Assembly (NCBI RefSeq): GCF_019801145.1
Contig: NZ_JAHVJQ010000004.1
Span: forward strand, 372,001-436,000
Direction of reading: 5' to 3'
Source of the DNA: Leisingera aquaemixtae
GTDB lineage: Bacteria; Pseudomonadota; Alphaproteobacteria; Rhodobacterales; Rhodobacteraceae
Length of the DNA: 64,000 nt
Shown piece after piece: positions 35,575 to 43,846 of this stretch (within the stretch, counting starts at the first letter, position 1; the number at the start of each line of letters is the position of its first letter). Both the position numbers and the translations under genes were made by a program. The notes below the pieces were generated by a model that made no database searches, was not told where the DNA came from, and saw nothing but the letters and a program-made list of their open reading frames with translations.

Positions 35575-36385
35575 GGTCTTTGCGCCCGCCAAGATCAACC
35601 TGACCCTGCATGTGACTGGCCGCCGCGATGATGGCTACCACCTGCTGGACTCGCTCGTGGTCTTTGCGGATACCGGTGACCGCCTGCAGCTTAAGCCGAG
35701 ACCGGAACTGTCGCTTGAGGTTTCCGGCCTGTTTGCAGAGGGCGTGCCCGCAGATCGCAGAAATCTGGTCTGGAAGGCCGCTGCCGGCGCGGGCTGGACC
35801 GGCCGGATCAGCCTGGACAAGCAATTGCCGCACGGTGCGGGTATCGGCGGCGGATCATCGGATGCCGCCGCAGTCCTGCGCACGCTGGCTGGGCAGGGCG
35901 CCAGTATCCCCGAAGCACTGCCCTTGTCGCTGGGCGCCGACGTGCCGGTCTGCATGGCAGCCCGCGCGGCGCGGATGCAGGGCATTGGCGAACAGGTCAC
36001 TCCGGTGGAATTGCCCCAGCTGCACGCGCTCTTGGTCAATCCGGGCGTGCATGTGCCCACCGGCCCGGTGTTTTCCGCACTCGCCTCGCGCGAGAACCCG
36101 CCAATGCCGGACTTCATCCCGTCCTTCAGCTCGGCTGAAGAGTGTGCCGCCTGGCTGGCAGAGCAGCGCAACGACCTGGAGGCCCCGGCCCGGAAGCTCG
36201 CCCCCGTTATCGACCGGACCCTCGCGGACCTGCAAAGCTCCCGCCAGTCCTTGCTGGCACGCATGTCCGGCTCGGGCGCCACCTGCTTTGCGCTCTATCC
36301 TACGAAAAAGGCGGCCCATATGGCCGCCTATGAAATCGGCGCAGAGCATCCCGAGTGGTGGTGCAGCGCTGTTACCCTGAGCTGA
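35564..36385 (+). CDS. ispE: 4-diphosphocytidyl-2-C-methyl-D-erythritol kinase
   Basis: IspE phosphorylates CDP-methylerythritol in the MEP route to isoprenoids. The 273-residue GHMP kinase has the family starts FAPAKINLTLHV, the ATP loop GAGIGGGSSDAAA near residue 94 and the C-terminal MSGSGATCFALY block near 240. Length is normal for the family. It is followed by a convergent polyprenyl synthase gene, with a dispersed repeat in the gap; the pairing with isoprenoid chain synthesis makes sense functionally. Confidence 0.97.
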   Translation: MAAEVFAPAKINLTLHVTGRRDDGYHLLDSLVVFADTGDRLQLKPRPELSLEVSGLFAEGVPADRRNLVWKAAAGAGWTGRISLDKQLPHGAGIGGGSSDAAAVLRTLAGQGASIPEALPLSLGADVPVCMAARAARMQGIGEQVTPVELPQLHALLVNPGVHVPTGPVFSALASRENPPMPDFIPSFSSAEECAAWLAEQRNDLEAPARKLAPVIDRTLADLQSSRQSLLARMSGSGATCFALYPTKKAAHMAAYEIGAEHPEWWCSAVTLS

Positions 36386-36410
36386 CAATCCGCGGCTTGC
36401 CGTGGACACG

Positions 36411-36530
36411 GCCCTCCCGCCTGCGGGCCGGCGCATCACAGATGCTTGCCCGCCGTTGGACCCGGCGCCGCGCTAACGCACGGCGCGGCACGGCCATGCC
36501 TATTCACCTTTGTGGAAATACTCCGGGGGT
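36411..36530 (-). repeat. Dispersed extragenic repeat, second long copy
   Basis: Read on the minus strand: GGAGTATTTCCACAAAGGTG (36504-36523), a GC-rich arm, then AAGCATCTGTGATGCG. Bases 36428-36454 are identical to 29025-29051 and the flanks match with few changes over about 64 bases. It separates the convergent ispE and polyprenyl synthase genes, as the 29-kb copy separates two convergent genes. Confidence 0.7.
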
Positions 36531-36571
36531 GAGGCCGAAAGGCCGAGGGGGCAGCGCCCCCTGGCCCGGTG

Positions 36572-37570
36572 TCAATTCAGCCGCGACACCACGTAGTCGG
36601 CCAGATCGCTCAGCATGGTGCGGATCTCGTGGTCGGGCAGCACCTCCAACGCAGCCCGCGCCTTGGCGGCCCAGCCATAGGCGTCCTCGCGGGTGGCTTC
36701 CAGCGTCTTGTATTTCGCCATCAGCGCCAGCGCCTGCTCCAGGTCTCCGTCTTCCTGCTTGCCCTTCTCGATGGTGCGGGTCCAGAAAGCGCGCTCCTCG
36801 TCCGTGGCCTGCGCCACTGCCTTGATCACTGGCAGCGTCAGCTTGCGCTCGCGGAAATCGTCGCCGACGTTCTTGCCGGTTGCCTTGCTGTCGCCCTGGT
36901 AGTCCAGCAGGTCATCGGCAATCTGAAAGGCGATCCCCAGCGCGTCGCCGTACTCGAACAGCGCCTTTACTTGATCCTCTGGTGCGCCGGCAATCACCCC
37001 GCCCACCTCGGTCGCGGCCGAGAACAGCGCCGCGGTCTTGCCGCGCACCACCTGCAGATAGACCTCCTCGTCGGTCTTCAAGTTCGACGCCGCGGTCATC
37101 TGCAGCACCTCGCCCTCGGCAATGGTGGCAGAGGCATTGGCCAGAATATCCAGCACACGCAGGCTTTCCGTCTCCACCATCAGCTGGAAGCTGCGGGCAA
37201 ACAGGTAATCGCCCACCAGTACTGAGCTCTTGTTGTCCCACAGCAGGTTTGCGGTCGGCCGGCCGCGCCGCTGGGCGCTTTCATCGACCACATCGTCATG
37301 CAGCAGGGTGGCGGTGTGGATGAACTCGACCGTCGCCGCCAGTTTCAGGTGATGGTCGCCCTCGTAGCCGCACAGCCGCGCCGCGGCCAGCGTCAGCATC
37401 GGCCGCAGCCGCTTGCCCCCCGCCTCGACCAGATGCGCGGTCACCTCGGGAATGCGCGGCGCGTGCTTGGAGGCCATCCGAGTGCGGATCAGCGCGTTCA
37501 CCGCGTCCAGCTCCTGGCTCAGCGTTGCGGCCAGCATCTCATGCGGTTTCCTGGTCATCACTTGGTCCAT
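36572..37570 (-). CDS. Polyprenyl (octaprenyl-type) diphosphate synthase
   Basis: A trans-polyprenyl diphosphate synthase that builds the side chain of ubiquinone from isopentenyl diphosphate. The 332-residue product has the first aspartate-rich motif LLHDDVVDES near residue 100 and the second QIADDLLDYQ near 225, plus the conserved GKRLRPML near the N-terminus. Chain length cannot be fixed from sequence, but in alphaproteobacteria a decaprenyl or octaprenyl product is usual. The ATG at 37570 matches the family start; a 107-residue upstream extension is spurious because it overlaps the divergent DUF2007 gene. Confidence 0.94.
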   Translation of the reverse strand: MDQVMTRKPHEMLAATLSQELDAVNALIRTRMASKHAPRIPEVTAHLVEAGGKRLRPMLTLAAARLCGYEGDHHLKLAATVEFIHTATLLHDDVVDESAQRRGRPTANLLWDNKSSVLVGDYLFARSFQLMVETESLRVLDILANASATIAEGEVLQMTAASNLKTDEEVYLQVVRGKTAALFSAATEVGGVIAGAPEDQVKALFEYGDALGIAFQIADDLLDYQGDSKATGKNVGDDFRERKLTLPVIKAVAQATDEERAFWTRTIEKGKQEDGDLEQALALMAKYKTLEATREDAYGWAAKARAALEVLPDHEIRTMLSDLADYVVSRLN

Positions 37571-37627
37571 CACTTTCCCGCTCGCAAGTCTCGACAAGGG
37601 GGACGCCTTGCCCTTAGATCCATCCCC

Positions 37628-37843
37628 ATGAAAGAGCTTCTGCGCAGCACCGATCCGACGATCATGGCCTTTGCCTCCGCCCTCCTTGAGGGTGAGGATA
37701 TAGACTGCTTTCAAATGGACGTAAATATGAGCATCCTGGAAGGCGGGATCGGAATTTTCCCGCGCCGTCTGATGGTTCACGAGGATGACTACGACGCTGC
37801 CGTGATCGTGATGCGCGACAATGAAATCCCGCTTGGCAGATGA
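37628..37843 (+). CDS. DUF2007 domain-containing small protein
   Basis: A 71-residue cytoplasmic protein of the DUF2007 family (putative signal-transducing protein, PII-like fold). The family layout is recognisable: an N-terminal LLRSTDPTIMAFASALLEGEDI, a central NMSILEGGIGIFPRRLMV and a C-terminal DEIPLGR-like end. It starts 57 bases from the divergent polyprenyl synthase start and ends 10 bases before the TrmN6-like methylase start, with which it is likely cotranscribed. Confidence 0.88.
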   Translation: MKELLRSTDPTIMAFASALLEGEDIDCFQMDVNMSILEGGIGIFPRRLMVHEDDYDAAVIVMRDNEIPLGR

Positions 37844-37853
37844 GGCCCGTGCG

Positions 37854-38621
37854 ATGACCGGCTTCCGCGAGGATGAGCTGACCCGCAACGGTTTCCTCGG
37901 CGGCAGGGTGCAGCTGTGGCAGCCGGTGCGCGGCTACCGCGCCGGGGTGGACCCGGTGCTGCTGGCAGCGGCGGTGCCCGCAAGGGCAGGGGAAGCCGTG
38001 CTGGAGCTTGGCTGCGGCGCGGGCCAGGCGCTGCTGTGCCTGGGCGCGCGCGTGCCCGGACTGACGCTGGCCGGAGTGGAGCTGCAGGCGCCTTATGCGG
38101 ACCTTGCCCGGCGCAACGCCCAAGCCAACGGTCAGGATATCGAAGTTTTCGAGGCCGACCTTTCCGCCCTGCCGGAGGCATTGAAACAGCGCCAGTTCGG
38201 CCACGTCATCGCCAACCCACCCTATTACAAGGCCGGCGCCCACAGCCAGGCCCGCGACGACGGCCGCAAGGTTGCACTGGGGGAGGGCACGCCGCTGGCG
38301 GACTGGATCGCCGCCGCCGCCCGCCGCCTTGCGCCCAAGGGCTACCTGCACATGATCCAGCGCGCCGACCGGCTGCCGGACATGCTGGCGGGCTGCGGCA
38401 GCGTGCTTGGCTCGGTAGAGGTGCTGCCGCTGGCGCCGCGCGAGGCCCGCGCAGCGGAGCTGGTGATCCTGCGCGCGCGCAAGGGCGGGCGGGCGGATTT
38501 CCGGCTGCATGCGCCGCTGATTCTGCATGAAGGCGCCCGGCACGAACGCGACGGGGACAGCTACCGGCCCGGAATCCGCGCCGTTCTGCGCGACGCGGCC
38601 CCCTTGCCCTGGCCCCTCTGA
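37854..38621 (+). CDS. TrmN6-like tRNA1(Val) (adenine-37-N6)-methyltransferase
   Basis: A 255-residue SAM-dependent N6-adenine methyltransferase. The SAM motif is LELGCGAGQALLCLG near residue 55 and the catalytic motif for N6-adenine methylation is NPPYYKAG near residue 120. Overall it resembles TrmN6 (YfiC), which modifies A37 of tRNA1Val, though family members can act on other RNAs. The ATG at 37854 follows the DUF2007 gene by 10 bases. Confidence 0.9.
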   Translation: MTGFREDELTRNGFLGGRVQLWQPVRGYRAGVDPVLLAAAVPARAGEAVLELGCGAGQALLCLGARVPGLTLAGVELQAPYADLARRNAQANGQDIEVFEADLSALPEALKQRQFGHVIANPPYYKAGAHSQARDDGRKVALGEGTPLADWIAAAARRLAPKGYLHMIQRADRLPDMLAGCGSVLGSVEVLPLAPREARAAELVILRARKGGRADFRLHAPLILHEGARHERDGDSYRPGIRAVLRDAAPLPWPL

Positions 38622-38856
38622 GGCGCAGTTTTCCGGCGGCGCAAAGTTAGGCGCGCGCTCTGCCGGTTTCAACCTTTGGCGAATCAAAATCAGCTGGTTT
38701 CTGCCGGAATGCGCCGCCGCCTGCGGCAAAATGCGCGGCGCATAGCCGATATGAAAATTTCATGACAAAAATAGTGCGGCTGCAGCGTGACAGACGCGTA
38801 AACATGTGCTCCACTCTTTCTGTCAAACACATCTAGCTCAATAAAGGAGGGTTGCC

Positions 38857-39030
38857 ATGAGCCTCAGCTCGCATCTGACCGAACTTAAGAAGAAGCACGA
38901 GCATCTGAGCATGGAAGTGGAACAGGCCCAACGATCGCCTAGTAGCGACGATCTAGAAATCGCAGCAATGAAAAAGCAGAAGCTGAAGCTGAAGGAAGAG
39001 ATTACGCGCCTGACAGCCGAAGCAGTCTAA
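38857..39030 (+). CDS. YdcH/DUF465 family small coiled-coil protein
   Basis: A 57-residue, strongly helical protein starting MSLSSHLTELKKKHEHL, rich in Lys/Glu/Leu with a heptad-like pattern, matching DUF465 (YdcH). Members are abundant in alphaproteobacteria and of unknown function. A perfect-looking AAAGGAGG ribosome binding site precedes the ATG, suggesting high expression. It is monocistronic, with about 235 bases upstream and its own terminator. Confidence 0.85.
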   Translation: MSLSSHLTELKKKHEHLSMEVEQAQRSPSSDDLEIAAMKKQKLKLKEEITRLTAEAV

Positions 39031-39068
39031 AGAGTTCCCGCCGGTGCGGATAACCGGCACAGCAAAAC

Positions 39069-39104
39069 GGAGGGCCTGCCAGCGCGGCGGCCCTCCTTTC
39101 GTTT
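39069..39104 (+). terminator. Terminator of the DUF465 gene
   Basis: GGAGGGCC at 39069-39076 pairs with GGCCCTCC at 39089-39096, followed by TTTCGTTT. The convergent DMT-exporter gene ends just downstream. Confidence 0.85.
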
Positions 39105-39110
39105 CCGGAG

Positions 39111-39974
39111 TTACTTGGTGGCGCTCGCCCGTGCCGCAATCAGCGCGCCGCCAGTGATCAGCGCCGCTGCCAGCGCCAGCCCCCAGGATGCCGCGGCAAT
39201 CCCCGCCAGCACCAGGATTAGCGTCGACAGCAGTGGCGCAGCGTATGAGCTGGTGCCGAGCATCTGAATGTCGCCCTGCTTGACGCCGATGTCCCAGACA
39301 TAGAACGCCAGCCCGACAGGGCCGAGCCCCAGCAGCAGGGTCGAGACCCAGCCCAGCGTGCCATCGGGCCACACGGTCTCCTCCAGCGCGAAATGCAGCC
39401 CCCAGGAAGCCACGGCAGTGGCCAGGCAGAACACCGCGACCGAACTGGTCGGCGCCCCGCCCACCAGCCGCGACAGCACCGAGTAGCCGGACCATGTCAG
39501 CGCACATAAGAGCGCCAGCCCGTAGCCCGGCAGATACTGCGCCTCAAACCCGCCTCCGCCGCCGGAAATGATGGTGGCCGCCCCGGCAAAACCCAAGCCA
39601 GCCCCGATCAGATGTCCCGCCTTCAGCTTCTCGCCGGGCAGCAGGCCGGAAAACAGCACGATCAGCAGCGGCCACAAATAGGCGATCAGCCCGGCCTCCG
39701 CCGCCGGGGCCAGCCGCAGCGCCGAGAAATAGAGCGCGTGATAGCCGAACAGCCCCAGGGTGCCGAAGAGATAGACCCTCAGCGGCACATGGCGCAGCTG
39801 CCCCAGCTTGCCCGCCGCCGCGGTCCAGATCATCCCCAGCGTGCCGCCGATGGTGAAGCACAGCGCATTCAGCAGCAGCGGCGGGGTTGGTTCCGAGCCG
39901 ACGGTCAAAAGCGCCAGCAGCGCCCACAGCAATACAGCGATGAAACCGATGGCGGTCGCACGGGTCTTGGTCAT
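39111..39974 (-). CDS. DMT superfamily (EamA) transporter, YddG-like
   Basis: A 287-residue integral membrane protein with about ten hydrophobic helices in two EamA halves, typical of drug/metabolite transporters; the ordering resembles YddG, an aromatic amino acid exporter, but the cargo is not established. The start at 39974 overlaps the LysR regulator's stop by four bases (ATGA), so the two are coupled. An upstream frame extension would lie entirely within the regulator gene and is rejected. Confidence 0.88.
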   Translation of the reverse strand: MTKTRATAIGFIAVLLWALLALLTVGSEPTPPLLLNALCFTIGGTLGMIWTAAAGKLGQLRHVPLRVYLFGTLGLFGYHALYFSALRLAPAAEAGLIAYLWPLLIVLFSGLLPGEKLKAGHLIGAGLGFAGAATIISGGGGGFEAQYLPGYGLALLCALTWSGYSVLSRLVGGAPTSSVAVFCLATAVASWGLHFALEETVWPDGTLGWVSTLLLGLGPVGLAFYVWDIGVKQGDIQMLGTSSYAAPLLSTLILVLAGIAAASWGLALAAALITGGALIAARASATK

Positions 39975-40918
39975 TGGGATTGCAGATCCTGAATCGGGAT
40001 AATCTTGATGTCGCCCCACATATGCGCGGTTTTCTCGATCTCCGCAAAGTACCACTCGCGGAAGGCTGCGATCTGCGGCCGGTCCTTGGCTTCCGGTAGG
40101 CACAGGAAGCGGAACCGCGCGTCTGACTGGATGGCGATCTTGAAGGGGGCCACCAGCCGCCCCTCCCGCACGTCCTTGATGATCAGCGGCCGCCGCCCCA
40201 GCGCAACGCCCAGCCCTGCGCAGGCCGCATCGATGGCATGATCGGGGGCGGAAAAATGGGTGCCGCTGGTGGGGGTGAAGCCAACCCCCGCCGCCTGGAA
40301 CCAGGTCGGCCAGTCGCAGCCCGGGGCCACCTTGCTGATGGAATCGTCAAAGATCAGCGGCGCCCCCATCAGCGACTCGGGGGTGGGAAACTGTTCATGC
40401 AGTTCTGGCGTCATCACCGGCGTCAGCCAGTCCGGCCGGGTGCCATAGGAGGCGAGTCCCGCGTCATCCGACACCCCGAAACGGATCGCCACATCTACAT
40501 CGCCGCGGCGCAGGTCCACCACCTTGAGCGACGCCGACAGCCGCAGCTCGATCTCCGGATGGCTGCGGGCAAATTCGAACAGCCGCGGCGCCAGCCATTT
40601 TGCCGTCAGCGCGGGCCCTGCGGTCACCGTCAGCGTGGTTTCGTCCAAGAGCCGCCGGGTGTCCTGCCAGGCCTGGCTCAGCAGGCGGAACCCCTCGTCC
40701 GCGCCGGGCGCCAGCGTCCGGCCCGCCTCGGTCAGCTCCACCGCGCGGTTCAGGCGGCGGAACAGCGGCTGTCCCAGATGCTCCTCAAGCGATTTGATCT
40801 GAAAGGACAGCGCGGCAGGGGTCACGTTCAGCTCCTCCGCCGCCTTGGCAAAGGACATGTGGCGGGCTGCAGCGTCAAAGGCGCGCAAGGCAGTGAGAGG
40901 GGGCAGGCGGTCAGACAT
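39971..40918 (-). CDS. LysR family transcriptional regulator, GcvA-like
   Basis: A 315-residue regulator. The N-terminal winged helix-turn-helix (ALRAFDAAARHMSFAKAAEELNVTPAALSFQIKSLEE, residues 10-45) is classical LysR; the effector domain begins near residue 90 and has the GcvA-type pattern (LTPVMTPEL, DAACAGLGVALGRR). It is coupled to the DMT transporter, which it probably controls. It is divergent from a 49-residue gene with a sigma70-like promoter between them. Confidence 0.92.
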   Translation of the reverse strand: MSDRLPPLTALRAFDAAARHMSFAKAAEELNVTPAALSFQIKSLEEHLGQPLFRRLNRAVELTEAGRTLAPGADEGFRLLSQAWQDTRRLLDETTLTVTAGPALTAKWLAPRLFEFARSHPEIELRLSASLKVVDLRRGDVDVAIRFGVSDDAGLASYGTRPDWLTPVMTPELHEQFPTPESLMGAPLIFDDSISKVAPGCDWPTWFQAAGVGFTPTSGTHFSAPDHAIDAACAGLGVALGRRPLIIKDVREGRLVAPFKIAIQSDARFRFLCLPEAKDRPQIAAFREWYFAEIEKTAHMWGDIKIIPIQDLQSQ

Positions 40919-40960
40919 TTCACATAAGTATACCTTAACTGAAGCTCTGCAAAGTCTCGT

Positions 40961-40989
40961 TTGTCACTTTGACGGAACGTCCTCATATT
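40961..40989 (+). promoter_or_regulatory. Sigma70-like promoter for the 49-residue gene
   Basis: TTGTCA at 40961-40966 and CATATT at 40984-40989 are separated by exactly 17 bases and lie 40 bases before the start codon, which has an AAGGAGG site at 41018-41024. Confidence 0.5.
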
Positions 40990-41029
40990 GGGTCCAGGTA
41001 AAGGATACTGATCCGAAAGGAGGCCTGAA

Positions 41030-41179
41030 ATGCTGGAATATTCTGCTGATGCCGCCGTGAAGTCCGCCATGGCCCGCGCCCACGATGAACGCGGCCAGGC
41101 GCTGAAACGGGCCTGGACCTGGCTGTTCGGCAAGCGCCCGGTGCCAGCCCTCCGCCCCAAGGTTTCCCGCTGGGCCTGA
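41030..41179 (+). CDS. Small protein of 49 residues, unknown function
   Basis: A 49-residue basic protein (MLEYSADAAVKSAMARAHDE start, then RAWTWLFGKRPVPA) with no membrane segment; the second half is Trp/Arg/Pro-rich. It has a strong ribosome binding site and a matched promoter and terminator, so it is likely real, but I recognise no family. It is divergent from the LysR/DMT pair and convergent with phbB. Confidence 0.7.
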   Translation: MLEYSADAAVKSAMARAHDERGQALKRAWTWLFGKRPVPALRPKVSRWA

Positions 41180-41203
41180 GCGCGCAAGCGTCCTTACGGG
41201 ATA

Positions 41204-41236
41204 GGAAAAGGGCCGGTCCATCTGGACCGGCCCTTG
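41204..41236. terminator. Bidirectional terminator between the small gene and phbB
   Basis: AAGGGCCGGTCCA at 41208-41220 pairs perfectly with TGGACCGGCCCTT at 41223-41235. For phbB, on the minus strand, the stem is followed by TTTTCC, a proper T-run. Confidence 0.85.
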
Positions 41237-41258
41237 CCGTTTCTGCTGATGAATTGGA

Positions 41259-41981
41259 TCAGACGAAGAACTGCGCGCCGTTGGCGGAAATGGTCGAGCC
41301 GTTGATGAAGCCCGAGTCGTCGGACGCCAGGAAAGCCACGCAGCGGGCAATCTCTTCCGGCTCGCCCAGGCGGCCGGCCGGGATCTGGCCGATGATCGCT
41401 TCGCGCACCTTCTCCGGCACCGCCATCACCATCTCGGTGGCGATATAGCCGGGGCAGACCGCGTTGGCGGTGATGCCGGCGCGGGCGCCTTCCTGGGCCA
41501 GCGACTTCACGATGCCCAGGTCGCCTGCCTTGGTGGCGGCATAGTTCACCTGCGCGAACTGGCCTTTCTGGCCGTTGATCGAGGAGATCACGATGACGCG
41601 GCCGAACTTGCGCTCGCGCATGCCGGGCCAGATCGGGTGCACGGTGTTGAAGACGCCGGTCAGGTTGGTGTCGATCACCTCCTGCCACTGCTGCGGCGTC
41701 ATCTTGTGGAACGGCGCGTCGCGGGTGATGCCGGCATTGGCCACCACGATGTCGATCGGGCCCATTTCCTCTTCGACCTTGGCGATGCCCGCAGCGCTGT
41801 CCTCATAGCTGCCGACGTTCCACTTGTAGGTCTTGATGCCGGTTTCCTCGGTGAATTTAGCCGCGGCTTCGTCATTGCCGGCATAGGTCGCAGCGACGTT
41901 GCAGCCCTGCGCCTTCAGCGCCTGGGAAATTGCTGCGCCGATGCCGCGGGAACCGCCGGTGACGAGTGCAGTACGTGCCAT
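41259..41981 (-). CDS. phbB: Acetoacetyl-CoA reductase
   Basis: An NADPH-dependent short-chain dehydrogenase that reduces acetoacetyl-CoA to 3-hydroxybutyryl-CoA for polyhydroxybutyrate synthesis. The 240-residue product has the cofactor loop TGGSRGIGAAIS at residues 8-19, NAGITRDAPFHKM, the catalytic YAATKAG (Tyr-x3-Lys) near residue 150 and PGYIATEMV. It is followed by its own terminator, and phbA lies upstream but separated by another terminator, so it probably has a separate promoter. Confidence 0.96.
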   Translation of the reverse strand: MARTALVTGGSRGIGAAISQALKAQGCNVAATYAGNDEAAAKFTEETGIKTYKWNVGSYEDSAAGIAKVEEEMGPIDIVVANAGITRDAPFHKMTPQQWQEVIDTNLTGVFNTVHPIWPGMRERKFGRVIVISSINGQKGQFAQVNYAATKAGDLGIVKSLAQEGARAGITANAVCPGYIATEMVMAVPEKVREAIIGQIPAGRLGEPEEIARCVAFLASDDSGFINGSTISANGAQFFV

Positions 41982-42139
41982 TCGAGAATCCTCCAGTATT
42001 GGTCACTTGGTAATCTTGCTACAGTTTTCACTGCCGGGGAGCAACAATATTGCGCAGGGCATTCGCTGCGGTGCCGCGTAAAAATTGTCGCACCCGCCGC
42101 GCAGGTCTTGCTGCAGTTGCATTATAGCCTTTGATTGTA

Positions 42140-42170
42140 AAAGAAAAAGGACGCCGCGAGGGCGTCCTTC
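42140..42170 (-). terminator. Terminator of phbA
   Basis: GGACGCC at 42149-42155 pairs with GGCGTCC at 42161-42167; on the minus strand the stem is followed by TTTTTCTTTT. This separates phbA from phbB transcription. Confidence 0.9.
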
Positions 42171-42192
42171 ACTTTTTGCGGTTTTGCGCCGA

Positions 42193-43368
42193 TTACGGGC
42201 GCTCAACGCACATCGCAACGCCCATGCCGCCACCGATGCAAAGGGTGGCCAGGCCTTTTTTGGCGCCGCGGCGCTTCATTTCGAACAGCAGGGTGTTCAG
42301 CACCCGGCAGCCGGAAGCGCCGATCGGGTGGCCGATGGCGATGGCGCCGCCGTTCACGTTGACAATCGACGGATCCCAGCCCATGTCCTTGTTCACGGCG
42401 CAGGCCTGAGCGGCAAAGGCTTCGTTGGCTTCGACCAGATCCAGGTCATTGACCGACCAGCCGGCCTTTTCCAGCGCCTTGCGGGAGGCATAGACCGGGC
42501 CGACGCCCATGATCGACGGGTCCAGGCCCGCGGTGGCATAGGAGGCGATGCGGGCCAGCGGCTCAATGCCGCGGCGCTCGGCCTCATCGGCGCTCATCAG
42601 CAGGGTGGCGGCGGCGCCGTCGTTCAGGCCGGAGGCGTTGGCCGCGGTGACCGAGCCGTCCTTGGTGAAGGCCGGGCGCAGCTTCTGCATCGCTTCGATG
42701 GTGGCGCCATGACGGATGTACTCGTCCTGATCCACCACGATGTCGCCCTTGCGGGTCTTGACGGTGAAGGCGGCGATCTCATCGGCGAACTTGCCAGCCT
42801 TCTGCGCTGCTTCCGCCTTGTTCTGCGAAGCAACCGCAAACTCGTCCTGCATGTCGCGGGAGATCTGCCACTGTTCGGCCACGTTTTCGGCGGTCTGGCC
42901 CATGTGGTAGCCGTTGAAGGCGTCCCACAGCCCGTCGCGGATCATGGTGTCGATGTATTTCATGTCGCCCATCTTGTGGCCGGCGCGCAGATGCGCGGCA
43001 TGGGGGGACAGGGTCATGTTCTCCTGGCCGCCGGCCGCCACGATGGAGGCGTCACCCAGCTGGATGTGCTGTGCACCCAGCGCCACGGCGCGCAGGCCGG
43101 AACCGCAGACCTGGTTGATGCCCCAGGCGGCGCTTTCCTTGGGCAGGCCTGCGTTGATGTGCGCCTGGCGGGCCGGGTTCTGGCCCTGGGCCGCGGTCAG
43201 CACCTGGCCGAGGATGGTCTCGGACACCTCGGATTTATCCACGCCGGCGCGTTCCACCACGGCTTCCAGCACCGCAGCGCCCAGGTCATGGGCCGGGGTG
43301 TTGGCGAACGAGCCGCCAAAGGAGCCGACGGCGGTGCGCGCGGCGGATGCGATTACAACATTGGTCAT
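42193..43368 (-). CDS. phbA: Acetyl-CoA C-acetyltransferase (beta-ketothiolase)
   Basis: Condenses two acetyl-CoA into acetoacetyl-CoA, first step of polyhydroxybutyrate synthesis and reversible in ketone metabolism. The 391-residue thiolase has the acyl-enzyme cysteine C88 in [12 protein letters not shown], the GHPIGASG histidine near residue 347 and the C-terminal CIGGGMG cysteine. The ATG at 43368 fits the family; an upstream in-frame extension is spurious. About 113 bases upstream lies a perfect PhaR-type palindrome over a plausible promoter. Confidence 0.97.
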   Translation of the reverse strand: MTNVVIASAARTAVGSFGGSFANTPAHDLGAAVLEAVVERAGVDKSEVSETILGQVLTAAQGQNPARQAHINAGLPKESAAWGINQVCGSGLRAVALGAQHIQLGDASIVAAGGQENMTLSPHAAHLRAGHKMGDMKYIDTMIRDGLWDAFNGYHMGQTAENVAEQWQISRDMQDEFAVASQNKAEAAQKAGKFADEIAAFTVKTRKGDIVVDQDEYIRHGATIEAMQKLRPAFTKDGSVTAANASGLNDGAAATLLMSADEAERRGIEPLARIASYATAGLDPSIMGVGPVYASRKALEKAGWSVNDLDLVEANEAFAAQACAVNKDMGWDPSIVNVNGGAIAIGHPIGASGCRVLNTLLFEMKRRGAKKGLATLCIGGGMGVAMCVERP

Positions 43369-43480
43369 TGATTTCTGGTCCTCTGCCATCAATTCAGGTC
43401 TCACGGCGAGCGCCGCGCAAACAAATATGCGGTGTTTGCGCAAGAATCTTTCCCGAGTCCTGCGGGTGCCGACATAATCT

Positions 43481-43500
43481 ATTGCTGCACCTGCAGCAAT
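43481..43500. promoter_or_regulatory. PhaR-type operator and promoter upstream of phbA
   Basis: ATTGCTGCACCTGCAGCAAT is a perfect palindrome with a 4-base centre and contains CTGC-N4-GCAG, the form reported for PhaR of Paracoccus denitrificans. On the minus strand TTGCTG (inside it) and TATGTC, separated by 17 bases, form a plausible -35/-10, so a repressor here would sit on the promoter. Confidence 0.65.
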
Positions 43501-43846
43501 TGACAGCCTGTCTCAGGCGGGGCGGAAGAGTCAACCGCGAGATACGCCATGGCTTGCAGGATTTCCGTCAGCCGGGGCGGGCGGGCGGCAAAACGGCCGG
43601 GGCCGCCGCAGCCAGTGACCGGGTGGGCTGCCGGAAAGCCTATGGGAAAACATCGGGTTGGCCGCAGGCGGGATAGGCGGTGCCAGCCTCAAACTGCAGT
43701 TGGCGGCGCGTTTTTGATACGCTGATACCCGCTCAGCCGGTCAGCGGGGCGGGCCAGGGCTTGGGCCGCGGCTGCGGCGGCAGGCCGCACGGCACAGTTC
43801 GCGCTGGCAGGCGATGTCGCCCCGCGCGTTGGCCCCGGCGCGGCGC
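43501..43846. other. Intergenic gap of about 350 bases, no gene found
   Basis: This stretch between the phbA upstream region and the EAL-domain gene holds only short, GC-rich palindrome-like repeats and no convincing reading frame or RNA gene. A short open frame starting near 43347 has no ribosome binding site or conservation pattern and is not called. Confidence 0.6.

Noticed and set aside
31998-35598. Long minus-strand frames opposite etfQO and the TPR protein gene
   Set aside because: Antisense shadows of conserved genes, with no ribosome binding site or family match.
43347-43676. Short open frame in the phbA-EAL gap
   Set aside because: No ribosome binding site, no recognisable sequence and overlap with the phbA start.
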